A DNA stretch of 64,000 nucleotides from Rhizobium sp. RU20A (GTDB lineage: Bacteria > Pseudomonadota > Alphaproteobacteria > Rhizobiales > Rhizobiaceae): positions 23,568 through 87,567 of the forward strand of contig NZ_FTMB01000013.1 of assembly GCF_900155885.1 (NCBI RefSeq), in the 5' to 3' direction. The notes under the pieces are model-generated. The model did no database searches. It saw only the letters and a program-made list of their open reading frames with translations, and was not told the DNA's origin. Below, piece after piece: positions 8,817 to 16,311 of the stretch; positions within the stretch are counted from its first letter, which is position 1; each line of letters starts with the position of its first letter. The position numbers were made by a program, and so were the translations under genes.

Positions 8817-8834
8817 TGTCGCGATTTGTTGACA
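8817..8834. promoter_or_regulatory. PpsR/CrtJ-type operator, distal box of the bchI operon
   Basis: TGTCGCGATTTGTTGACA, a second TGT-N12-ACA box. Its centre is 44 bases from that of the proximal box, about four helical turns, the kind of spacing that allows cooperative binding of two PpsR tetramers. Confidence 0.72.
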
Positions 8835-9042
8835 GGCTTCAAGGAAGCAAAGGCGTGACGGCCTTTCCGGGAGGCTGCGCGACCCGGAGAGGGAAAAGTC
8901 TGCTGAGTCGGGCCGAATCGCCTTAAACGGGGACGTCTGGCGCCGGATTTTTTTGCTGAAGCGGGAAAATCGCGGGCCAGTGATGGCCTGCGACAGTCCG
9001 ATGAATGTCTCCAAGTCTCTGACATCCTAAAGGAATTCAAAT

Positions 9043-9064
9043 TTCGGACTCTGGCCAGTCCGAA
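9043..9064. repeat. Inverted repeat in the bchI-repA intergenic region
   Basis: Perfect 8-base arms TTCGGACT and AGTCCGAA around a six-base spacer. It lies in the 437-base divergent region between bchI and repA. No assigned binder. A further CAGTCCGA half-site lies about 50 bases to the left. Possible operator for repABC or remnant of the junction where the module joined the photosynthesis cluster. Confidence 0.4.
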
Positions 9065-9104
9065 GCCGGCCAAATGCCTTAGGAATTTGTTAACCTTAAA
9101 TTTC

Positions 9105-9132
9105 TTGCCGGGGTCCCAGAATCGGCGATAAT
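9105..9132 (+). promoter_or_regulatory. Probable repA promoter
   Basis: A -35-like TTGCCG (9105-9110) and a -10 GATAAT (9127-9132) separated by 16 bases, 56 bases before repA. The -10 overlaps the left arm of the inverted repeat at 9131, which fits RepA autorepression. Confidence 0.5.
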
Positions 9133-9169
9133 AACGGTTAAAGGGCCGATTTGGGCTCAAAACCGTTAT
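9131..9169. promoter_or_regulatory. Inverted-repeat operator before repA
   Basis: Perfect nine-base arms ATAACGGTT (9131-9139) and AACCGTTAT (9161-9169) with a 21-base spacer. Position directly before repA and over the putative -10 suggests the autoregulatory site used by RepA/RepB complexes in repABC plasmids. Confidence 0.6.
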
Positions 9170-9187
9170 AGAAGAGTCTGACGCCCG

Positions 9188-10411
9188 ATGAACGCTAAAT
9201 CAAGCGCTTCCGCCGAAACGGTCGGGATGCACTTCGAAGACCAGATCCTCGAACAGGGCGATCTGATCTCCAAGAAGCTGCATCTCCTCAGCGTTCAGCG
9301 GTTTCCGCCCAATGCCAAGAAGGGGCTGCGCTCCTTCACGCTGGCGGAGGTCGCGGCCTATGTCGGCGTCTCCCAGAGCACCTTGAAGAAGCTGCACCTG
9401 GAGGGCAAGGGCCCCTCCCCCCAGACCTCTTCGTCCGGGCGGCGCAGCTATACGGCGGCGCAGATGCTGGAACTGCGCGACTATCTCGATGCCCACGCCC
9501 GCTCCGACAGCCGCATCTATGTGCCGCATCGTCGCGCCGGCGAAAAGCTGCAGGTCATCGCGGTCGTCAACTTCAAGGGCGGCTCCGGCAAGACGACGAC
9601 GACGGCGCATCTGGCGCAGTATCTCGCGCTCACCGGCCACCGCGTGCTGGCGATCGACCTCGACCCGCAGGCCTCGCTCTCCTCGCTGCACGGCTTCCAG
9701 CCGGAGCTCGATCAGGTGCCCTCGCTCTACGACGCGATCCGCTACGATGCCAATCGCACGCCGCTTGCCGAGATCATCCGGCCTACCAATTTCCCCGGCC
9801 TCGACATTATCCCGGCCAATCTCGACCTTCAGGAATATGAGTACGACACGCCGCTCGCCATGGCCGACAAATCGACCAACGAGGGCAAGACCTTCTTCAC
9901 CCGCATTTCGCGGGCGCTGGCGGAGGTGGAAGACCGCTACGACGTCGTCGTGATCGATTGCCCGCCGCAGCTCGGCTATCTCACCCTGACGGCGCTGACG
10001 GCGGCGACGAGCGTGCTGATCACCATCCATCCGCAAATGCTGGACGTGATGTCCATGGGCCAGTTTCTCCTGATGCTCGGCGGGATCCTGAAGCCGATCC
10101 GCGCCGCAGGCGCCGAAGTGAATCTGTCCTGGTATCGCTATCTCATCACGCGCTACGAGCCGACCGATGTGCCGCAGGCGCAGATGGTCGGCTTCATGAC
10201 GACGATGTTCCACGAATTCATGCTGAAGAACCAGATGCTGAAGTCGACGGCCGTGTCCGATGCCGGGATCACCAAGCAGACGCTGTACGAGGTTGAGCGC
10301 GCCGCGATGAACCGCGGCACCTATGACCGGGCCATCGAGTCTCTCGATGCCGTCAATGGCGAGATCGCAAGTCTCATTCATCAGGCTTGGGGGCGGCGGG
10401 TTGTCGGCTGA
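9188..10411 (+). CDS. repA: Plasmid partitioning ATPase RepA (ParA family)
   Basis: ParA-type ATPase of the repABC system, needed for segregation of the replicon and autorepression of the operon. The N-terminal DNA-binding HTH region (about 50-80, LAEVAAYVGVSQSTLKKL) is followed by the deviant Walker A motif KGGSGKTTTT near residue 128 and by IDLDPQASLS and DVVVIDCPPQLGYLT. 407 residues is the usual size. It is followed after 58 bases by repB in the same direction. Confidence 0.96.
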   Translation: MNAKSSASAETVGMHFEDQILEQGDLISKKLHLLSVQRFPPNAKKGLRSFTLAEVAAYVGVSQSTLKKLHLEGKGPSPQTSSSGRRSYTAAQMLELRDYLDAHARSDSRIYVPHRRAGEKLQVIAVVNFKGGSGKTTTTAHLAQYLALTGHRVLAIDLDPQASLSSLHGFQPELDQVPSLYDAIRYDANRTPLAEIIRPTNFPGLDIIPANLDLQEYEYDTPLAMADKSTNEGKTFFTRISRALAEVEDRYDVVVIDCPPQLGYLTLTALTAATSVLITIHPQMLDVMSMGQFLLMLGGILKPIRAAGAEVNLSWYRYLITRYEPTDVPQAQMVGFMTTMFHEFMLKNQMLKSTAVSDAGITKQTLYEVERAAMNRGTYDRAIESLDAVNGEIASLIHQAWGRRVVG

Positions 10412-10469
10412 CAAAATCGGGGTTTTCGGCAAGAAATTCAGGTGCCTGTGAGAAATTGGAGCAAAGCGG

Positions 10470-11447
10470 ATGGCGCGCAAGAACCTGTTGGAAGGATTGG
10501 CGGACCTGCCGGAAGAGCAGGGACCGTCCGCGTCCTATCCCATGCGCGGGGCGGGAAAATCGCTGGTGCGCTCGCTGGACGAGCTAGCGCGGCAGGCCGA
10601 CAAATATCTCGAAGGCGAGGCAGTTCTCGAGCTTGATCCCGACAGCGTCGACGATTCCTTCGTGAAGGACCGGCTCTCTGACGACAATGAGGATTTCCGC
10701 ACGCTGGTGGAGGCGATCCGCGAGCGGGGGCAGGACACGCCCATTCTGGTGCGCCCCCACGCCAGCGCGGCCGGGCGCTATCAGGTGGTCTTCGGCCATC
10801 GCCGCTTGCGCGCCGCCCGCGCTCTCGGCCGCAAGGTGCGTGCCGTCGTCAAGCCGATCGATGATCGCGCCCATGTGATCGCGCAGGGCCAGGAAAATTC
10901 CGCCCGCGCCAACCTCACCTTCATCGAACGGGCCCTCTTTGTCCGGCGTCTGCAGGATCTCGGCTATGACCGCGAGGTGATGGCGGCGGCGCTTGCCTCC
11001 AATGCGGCAGGCATTTCCAAGATGCTGTCGGTCACCGATCGCATCGCGCCGGAGACGATCGCCACCATCGGCGATGCCCCGTCCGTCGGGCGCGAGCGTT
11101 GGGTGGAGCTGTCGCTGCTGGTTGGAAAGGCCGGGAATGGCGCGCGGCTGAAGGCGCTGCTTTCCGCTCCCGTCTTCGAAACGCTCGGCTCGGACGAGCG
11201 CTTCCTCTATCTCTACAACGGCCTGAAGAGCGCGGCGCGCCCGGTGCGAAAGCATACGGCGCCGGCGCCGGCCGCGTCCACCTGGGCGACCCGCGAGCGC
11301 GATGTGGTGGCCGAACTCAAGCAGACGGGGAAGGCCTATTCCATTTCCCTGAAGGCGAAGAATGCCGTGCGTTTCGGCGACTTCCTGTCGCGAAACCTCG
11401 ACACGATCTACCAGCAGTTTTTGGATGAAATGAAGGACGAAACCTAG
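10470..11447 (+). CDS. repB: Plasmid partitioning protein RepB (ParB family)
   Basis: ParB-like protein that binds parS centromere sites and partners RepA. The ParB nuclease-like domain with VVFGHRRLRAARALG (about 106-120) and the ENSARANLTFIERA box (about 147-160) precede a central HTH and a C-terminal dimerisation region. 325 residues, normal. No clear copy of the usual 16-base parS palindrome was found near the operon, so the centromere may lie elsewhere or be divergent. Confidence 0.95.
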   Translation: MARKNLLEGLADLPEEQGPSASYPMRGAGKSLVRSLDELARQADKYLEGEAVLELDPDSVDDSFVKDRLSDDNEDFRTLVEAIRERGQDTPILVRPHASAAGRYQVVFGHRRLRAARALGRKVRAVVKPIDDRAHVIAQGQENSARANLTFIERALFVRRLQDLGYDREVMAAALASNAAGISKMLSVTDRIAPETIATIGDAPSVGRERWVELSLLVGKAGNGARLKALLSAPVFETLGSDERFLYLYNGLKSAARPVRKHTAPAPAASTWATRERDVVAELKQTGKAYSISLKAKNAVRFGDFLSRNLDTIYQQFLDEMKDET

Positions 11448-11456
11448 GAAGCAAAA

Positions 11457-11506
11457 GAAAAAGGCCCCCGAACGGTTGCCCGCGGAAGCCCTTCTCATGT
11501 CTAGCA
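11457..11506 (-). ncRNA. Counter-transcribed RNA (ctRNA, incA) of repABC
   Basis: The 154-base gap between repB and repC holds, on the minus strand, a promoter followed by a short GC-rich hairpin-forming stretch (GGGCTTCCGCGGGCAACCG then GGGGGCC) ending in TTTTTCTTTT. This is the arrangement of the conserved repABC antisense RNA, which pairs with the repB-repC leader to block repC translation and set copy number and incompatibility. Ends are approximate. Confidence 0.78.
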
Positions 11507-11511
11507 GCTAG

Positions 11512-11540
11512 AGAATCGCATTTCCCGGAATCGCAGTCAA
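11512..11540 (-). promoter_or_regulatory. Promoter of the ctRNA
   Basis: On the minus strand, TTGACT (11540-11535) and GATTCT (11517-11512) are separated by 17 bases, a strong sigma-70 arrangement. The predicted start is about six bases downstream. Confidence 0.75.
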
Positions 11541-11601
11541 GAGTCTTTGGCACCGTTTTGGTGAGCGGATTTCCTTTGCCTGAAAAAAGGCAGTGAAGAC
11601 C

Positions 11602-12885
11602 ATGCATACGGGACATGTAACGACGCCCTTCGGGCGGCGGCCAATGACGCTTGCCCTGGTGAAGAGCCAGATGGCGATGGCCGAGGCAAAGCCTATCACG
11701 GGCCGCATCGACAAATGGAAGGTGTTTCGCGACATCTGCGAGGCGCGCGAACGCTTCGGTCTGCAGGATCGGGCGCTCGCCGTGCTCGATGCGTTGCTGA
11801 CCTTCCATCCGGAGGGGGAGCTCGATGCGGATCGGCCGCTCGTCGTTTTCCCCTCGAACGGCCAACTTTCCGTCCGCGCCCACGGCATTGCCGGCACGAC
11901 GCTGCGTCGCCAGCTTGCCGCTCTCGTCGATGCCGGCCTCATCCAGCGCCGGGACAGCCCGAACGGCAAGCGCTATGCGCATCGCGGAAACGATGGCGCC
12001 ATCGAACAGGCCTTCGGCTTCGATCTCCAGCCGCTGGTGGTGCGGGCGGCAGACATCGCGCTGATGGCGCAGGCCGAAGCGGCCGAAAAGCTCAGGCTGC
12101 GACGCCTGCGCGAGGCGCTGACCATCTGCCGGCGCGATGTGCGCAAACTGATCAGCGCAGCGGTGGAGGAGGGCGCGCCTGGCAACTGGGAGCAGGTCGA
12201 GGCGGTCTATGTCGGCATCATCGCCCGCTTGCCGCGTCGCGCGGCCGCTCCGGAGGTGACCGAAGTGCTCGAAGAGATGGAGATGCTGCGCACGGAAATC
12301 CTCAACCGGTTGCAGGATCAGCTCAATTCTTCAAAAATGGGCGGCAATGACCACCAGCATGGCGCCCACATACAGAATTCAAATACCGATCCCATCGATG
12401 AACTTGAACCTCGCTCCGAAAAAGAGCAGGGCGAAAGGCCTGAGCCAGACGTGGGAGAGGCTGAAGGCAAGATCGAAGAGAATGGCGCGCACCCGCCGCG
12501 GCTGATCGAGACGAAGGCGCGCAAGGCGGACGGTGCGCTGCAGGTCTTCCCGCTCGCCCTGGTGCTGAGGGCCTGCCCGACCATTGCCGATTACGGGCCG
12601 GGCGGCGAGCTTGCCAACTGGCGCGCTCTGATGGGTGCCGCCGTGGTCGTGCGCTCCATGCTCGGCGTCAGTCCGTCGGCCTATCAGGAAGCCTGCGAGG
12701 TGATGGGGCCGGAAAATGCGGCAACGGCAATTGCCTGCATTCTCGAAAGGGCCGGGCAGATCAATTCCGCCGGCGGTTACCTCCGGGACCTCACGCGGCG
12801 CGCCAAACGCGGAGAATTCGGGCTCGGTCCCATGCTGATGTCGCTGATCCGGCACAATGCCGGGCCAGGGCGGCAATTGGCATGA
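11602..12885 (+). CDS. repC: Replication initiator RepC
   Basis: Initiator protein of repABC replicons; it binds the origin inside its own coding sequence. The N-terminus MHTGHVTTPFGRRPMTLALV is the family hallmark. The C-terminal domain with YGPGGELANWRALMGAAVVVRSMLGVSP is also typical. I choose the ATG at 11602 over a GTG three codons earlier because it lies at a sensible distance from the AAGG upstream and gives the conserved N-terminus. 427 residues, normal length. The leader between the ctRNA and this start contains the target for antisense control. Confidence 0.95.
   Translation: MHTGHVTTPFGRRPMTLALVKSQMAMAEAKPITGRIDKWKVFRDICEARERFGLQDRALAVLDALLTFHPEGELDADRPLVVFPSNGQLSVRAHGIAGTTLRRQLAALVDAGLIQRRDSPNGKRYAHRGNDGAIEQAFGFDLQPLVVRAADIALMAQAEAAEKLRLRRLREALTICRRDVRKLISAAVEEGAPGNWEQVEAVYVGIIARLPRRAAAPEVTEVLEEMEMLRTEILNRLQDQLNSSKMGGNDHQHGAHIQNSNTDPIDELEPRSEKEQGERPEPDVGEAEGKIEENGAHPPRLIETKARKADGALQVFPLALVLRACPTIADYGPGGELANWRALMGAAVVVRSMLGVSPSAYQEACEVMGPENAATAIACILERAGQINSAGGYLRDLTRRAKRGEFGLGPMLMSLIRHNAGPGRQLA
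12320..12400. other. Probable replication origin region inside repC
   Basis: A short AT-richer stretch in the otherwise GC-rich repC, encoding the linker between its two domains (around the residues SSKMGGNDHQHGAHIQNSN). In characterised repABC replicons the origin lies in an AT-rich part of the centre of repC, so this is the likely site (known for the family, inferred here). Confidence 0.45.
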
Positions 12886-13002
12886 TGGTCAAAATGGAGA
12901 TGGTGTCATGCCCGATGGGCGCAGGATTTTCTTGGCTGGTTCCGTTCGGCACATGGCAAGGCGAAACAAGGTTGAGATTGTAACGCGAAAGCCACGGATA
13001 AG

Positions 13003-13031
13003 TGTTGCATGTCCAACATTTATGCTGTTGG
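13003..13031. promoter_or_regulatory. Array of TGTTG/CAACA half-sites upstream of the kinase gene
   Basis: In order: TGTTG, six bases, CAACA, seven bases, TGTTGG, so that the central CCAACA can form a dyad with either neighbour. It lies 35 bases before the kinase start in the 180-base gap after repC. This looks like an operator for the catabolic cassette, perhaps bound by the downstream DeoR-type regulator, but the binder is unproven. The rest of the gap shows nothing further. Confidence 0.45.
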
Positions 13032-13065
13032 ATTTGCCGCATAGATCACTTTTGGGGCGGTTCAG

Positions 13066-14055
13066 GTGTTGTATGATGAAGATTTCCTGTCGCGGCTGGC
13101 GGCAGGGGTACAGGGTCTTGGTCCTGTCTGGGGCGTCTCCGGCGATGCGACGCTGCGACTCCTGACGATCTCGGAGAACGCGACCTTCCTGTTCGAGGAT
13201 CCGGCGACAGGGCGCAAGCTTGTCGTCCGGGTGCACCGTCCCGATTACCACACGGAAGCGGAAATCCTTTCCGAGCTTGCCTGGATCGAAGCGCTGCGCG
13301 CCGAGGGCGTGGTGGCGACCCCGAAGCCTGTGGCGGCTGAAGATGGCGCCCTGCTGCAGCGGTTTTCGGACGGGGATAGCCTGCGCCATGCCGTCGCCTT
13401 CGAACACATGACGGGGCGCGAGCCGGATGCGGAGGCCGATCGCGTCAAATGGTATGGCGCGCTGGGCGAGATCAATGCGCGCCTGCATGGCCACAGCCGC
13501 CGCTGGGCGCGCCCGCAGGGCTTCGTGCGCAAGGTTTGGGATTTCGATCGCATCATCGGCGCGGGCGCCCACTGGGGCGACTGGCGCCAGGCGCTGGGGC
13601 TGACGGCCGATGGCAGGGCCGTTCTGGAGCGGGTCCATAGGCTCCTTCACGAGCAGACGGCCGCCTATGGAACGGGCGCCGACCGCTTCGGCCTCGTTCA
13701 CTGCGACATGCGCGCCGCCAATCTGCTCGTCGATGGCGAGCGGCTCGGCGTCATCGATTTCGACGACTGCGGCCTTTCCTGGTTCGCCTATGATTTTGCC
13801 GCTGCGATCAGCTTCATCGAGCACGAACCCGTGGTGCCGGAACTGATGGAGGCCTGGCTCGACGGCTACCGGCGCACCGCGCCGCTGGCGGCCGAGCAGG
13901 CGGCGGCGCTGCCCATGTTCATCATGCTGCGGCGCATTCAACTGACGGCCTGGATCGCCTCCCATGCGGAGACCCCGACGGCCAGAAGCATGGGCACCGC
14001 CTACACCGACGGCACGGTCGCGCTCGCCGAGCGCTATTTGAGCGAACACGGCTGA
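13066..14055 (+). CDS. Aminoglycoside-phosphotransferase-fold small-molecule kinase
   Basis: Member of the APH/choline kinase fold. The catalytic loop LVHCDMRAANLLVD (about residues 211-224) and the metal-binding VIDFDDCG (about 230-237) are intact, so it should phosphorylate a hydroxyl of a small molecule using ATP. 329 residues, GTG start. It is followed after 12 bases by a class III aminotransferase-fold enzyme. That pairing resembles hydroxylysine kinase with phosphohydroxylysine phospho-lyase, and ethanolamine-phosphate lyase systems, in which a kinase makes an O-phospho-amino alcohol that the PLP enzyme then cleaves. Substrate not determinable here. Antibiotic resistance is unlikely given the context. 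Confidence 0.8.
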   Translation: MLYDEDFLSRLAAGVQGLGPVWGVSGDATLRLLTISENATFLFEDPATGRKLVVRVHRPDYHTEAEILSELAWIEALRAEGVVATPKPVAAEDGALLQRFSDGDSLRHAVAFEHMTGREPDAEADRVKWYGALGEINARLHGHSRRWARPQGFVRKVWDFDRIIGAGAHWGDWRQALGLTADGRAVLERVHRLLHEQTAAYGTGADRFGLVHCDMRAANLLVDGERLGVIDFDDCGLSWFAYDFAAAISFIEHEPVVPELMEAWLDGYRRTAPLAAEQAAALPMFIMLRRIQLTAWIASHAETPTARSMGTAYTDGTVALAERYLSEHG

Positions 14056-14067
14056 GGGAGATACGGA

Positions 14068-15411
14068 ATGAGCGCTGCAAAGACGGAAATTCTCGATCTG
14101 AACCGCTTCGATGCCAGCGCCGTTTCCGGCCTTTCGCCGGATCTCGCGGCGAAAGTGGCGCGCCGGCAGGCCCATTTCGGCGCCTCTTCCGTCCTCTTCT
14201 TCGAGCAGCCGATCGAGATGGTGAAGGCCGAAGGCGCCTATCTCATCGATGCCGAGGACCGGCGCTACCTTGACGTCTACAACAATGTCCCCTCGGTCGG
14301 GCATTGCCATCCGCGCGTGGTGGAGGCGATCGCCCGGCAGGCGTCGCAGCTCAACATCCACACCCGCTATCTGAACGACGTCGTCGATGCCTATGCCGAA
14401 GACCTCCTGTCCCGTTTTCCGGAGGGGCTCGATACGCTGATGATGACCTGCACGGGCAGCGAGAGCAACGATCTCGCCATGCGCCTTGCACGGATCGCGA
14501 CGGGCGGTGAGGGCTTCATCGTCACCGAAGCCGCCTACCACGGCAATACGGCGCTGGTGACGGAGATTTCGCCCTCGTCGCTGAGAAGGCGCGACCCCGC
14601 GCCCTTCGTTGCCGTCATTCCGGCCCCGGCGGGGCGGGACGGCCAGGATGTCGCGGACAGTTTCGCCGCCTCCGTCGAAGAGGCCATCGCGGCTCTGAAG
14701 GCGCGGGGCGTCACGCTTGCGGCGCTCATCGTCGACACGATCTTCTCCAGCGACGGCATCTATGCCGATCCGCCGGGTTTCCTGCAAAAGGCGGTGGACG
14801 TGGTGCGGCGGGCCGGCGGCGTCTTGATCGCCGACGAGGTGCAGCCGGGCTTTGGTCGCACCGGCGGGGACGAGCGGGGGGAGGGGCTCTGGGGCTTCCA
14901 GCGCCACGGCGTGGTCCCGGAGATCGTCACCCTGGGCAAGCCGATGGGCAATGGTTTTCCGATGGGCGGCGTGGTGACGCGGCCGGATGTCGTGGCGCGC
15001 TTTTGCGAGGAGACCGGCTATTTCAACACCTTCGGCGGCAATCCGGTGGCTGCGGCCGCTGGTCACGCGGTCCTCAAAGTGCTGGACGAGGAGGGGCTGG
15101 TGGCGCGGGCCCGCAGCGTCGGCGCGCTTTTTCGCCGCCGGCTGGAGGGGCTCATGGGTGCACGGCCCGAGATCGGTGCGGTGCGCGGCGCGGGCCTGTT
15201 TCTCGGCCTCGATTTTACCGAGCCATCAACGGGGGTCCCGGATGCGGCGTTGGCGCGGGCCGTCATCAACGATCTTCGTGCGCACGGCATTCTCATCGGG
15301 GCGGCCGGCAAATATGGCGCCACGCTGAAGATCCGCCCGCCGCTCTGTTTCTCGAAGGGCGATGTGGACCTCTTCACCGACACGCTCGCCGCGATCCTGG
15401 CGCGCCGCTAG
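14068..15411 (+). CDS. Class III PLP-dependent aminotransferase-fold enzyme (possible phospho-lyase)
   Basis: Fold-type I PLP enzyme of the AGXT2/ornithine aminotransferase group. Visible are TGSESNDLAMRLAR for phosphate binding (about residues 129-142), DEVQPGFGRTG around the PLP-ring Asp (about 256-266) and the Schiff-base lysine in TLGKPMGNGFPMG. 447 residues. Members of this subgroup include transaminases and the ethanolamine-phosphate and phosphohydroxylysine phospho-lyases. Adjacency to a dedicated kinase favours a phospho-lyase (inference). Likely one transcript with the kinase, with the DeoR regulator following. Confidence 0.82.
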   Translation: MSAAKTEILDLNRFDASAVSGLSPDLAAKVARRQAHFGASSVLFFEQPIEMVKAEGAYLIDAEDRRYLDVYNNVPSVGHCHPRVVEAIARQASQLNIHTRYLNDVVDAYAEDLLSRFPEGLDTLMMTCTGSESNDLAMRLARIATGGEGFIVTEAAYHGNTALVTEISPSSLRRRDPAPFVAVIPAPAGRDGQDVADSFAASVEEAIAALKARGVTLAALIVDTIFSSDGIYADPPGFLQKAVDVVRRAGGVLIADEVQPGFGRTGGDERGEGLWGFQRHGVVPEIVTLGKPMGNGFPMGGVVTRPDVVARFCEETGYFNTFGGNPVAAAAGHAVLKVLDEEGLVARARSVGALFRRRLEGLMGARPEIGAVRGAGLFLGLDFTEPSTGVPDAALARAVINDLRAHGILIGAAGKYGATLKIRPPLCFSKGDVDLFTDTLAAILARR

Positions 15412-15454
15412 GGGCCGTGCGCGGGAACCAGGATTGCCCGACATGCTCTATCTT

Positions 15455-15470
15455 ATTGTTTTCAAACAAT
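15455..15470. promoter_or_regulatory. Palindromic operator before the DeoR-type regulator
   Basis: ATTGTTTTCAAACAAT, seven-base perfect arms around TC, 58 bases before the regulator start. An AT-rich island in GC-rich surroundings. Fits autoregulation by the DeoR-family protein. Confidence 0.55.
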
Positions 15471-15528
15471 TCGCATGCAAGGCCGCTCGCGTTGTCTTGC
15501 CGGCGGTGGTCATCGGGAGCGGTCTCGC

Positions 15529-16290
15529 ATGAAGAGGCCGAAAAGCCTGCGCCAGCAGCGCATCCTCAGCGACCTCACGCAGACGCCGAGCCTTCGCGTT
15601 GCCGATCTGGCGCGCCGGCTCGATGTTTCCACCGAAACCATTCGCCGCGATCTCGACGAGTTGACAGGGCAGGGGCTGCTCAATCGCACCTATGGCGGCG
15701 CGGTACGGTCGCTTTCCACCGAACCTTCCGTCAGCGAGCGGCATCTGCTCTTTCCGGCCGAGCGTGAACGCATCGCGAAGGCGGCGGTGGAGAGGCTCGC
15801 GGGCGCCCGCGTGCTGATGATCGGCTCCGGTGCGACGACCGTCCACACCGCGCGGTGCGTCGCAGCGAAGATGCGCGACATCACCGTGCTCACCCACTCC
15901 TTCGGCGTCGCGACCGTGCTCGCGCTAAATCCGACCATCCGCGTCCTGATGCTGCCGGGCGATTATCACGCCGGCGAAGGCGCCACGGTGGGCGCCCAGG
16001 CGGTGGCGTTCCTTCAGGGGTTCAACGCCGATGTTGCCGTTCTCGGCGCCAGCGGCCTTGGCGCCGATGGCCCTTCGGACGCGCTGATCGAGTGCGGCGC
16101 CGTCTATACGGCGATGATCGCGCGCGCCGCCCGCACCCTCGTCGTCGCCGACCATTCAAAGCACGACCTCATCTTTCCCGCCCGTTATGCCCCCTGGAGC
16201 GCCATCGGCGACCTCGTCACGGACAGGCAGCCCGGCGGGCCGCTGGCCGACCAGCTCGTGGTAAACGCCGTGGCCGTTACGCTCGCCTGA
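15529..16290 (+). CDS. DeoR/GlpR-family transcriptional regulator
   Basis: N-terminal winged HTH of the DeoR family (about residues 7-60, with VADLARRLDVSTETIRRDLDEL) followed by the DeoR sugar-phosphate-sensing domain, including GSGATTVHTA and the C-terminal KHD segment of DHSKHDL. 253 residues, normal. Start at ATG 15529, preceded by GGGAGCGG; an earlier in-frame ATG would add 18 atypical residues. DeoR proteins usually respond to phosphorylated intermediates, which fits control of the kinase/PLP-enzyme pair just upstream. Confidence 0.9.
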   Translation: MKRPKSLRQQRILSDLTQTPSLRVADLARRLDVSTETIRRDLDELTGQGLLNRTYGGAVRSLSTEPSVSERHLLFPAERERIAKAAVERLAGARVLMIGSGATTVHTARCVAAKMRDITVLTHSFGVATVLALNPTIRVLMLPGDYHAGEGATVGAQAVAFLQGFNADVAVLGASGLGADGPSDALIECGAVYTAMIARAARTLVVADHSKHDLIFPARYAPWSAIGDLVTDRQPGGPLADQLVVNAVAVTLA

Positions 16291-16311
16291 GACGGGCGGT
16301 GGAGCCGGATG

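Noticed and set aside
9188..13065. parS centromere (GTT-N4-GC-N4-AAC) in or near repABC
   Set aside because: I looked in the intergenic stretches and found only half-matches, for example around 11473-11490, so no site is claimed.
13066..14055. Aminoglycoside resistance gene
   Set aside because: The fold is shared with many metabolic kinases, and the neighbouring PLP enzyme and DeoR regulator point to catabolism.
12889..15066. 725-codon minus-strand frame opposite the kinase and aminotransferase
   Set aside because: Kinase and PLP-enzyme motifs are on the plus strand; no motif is seen on the minus strand.
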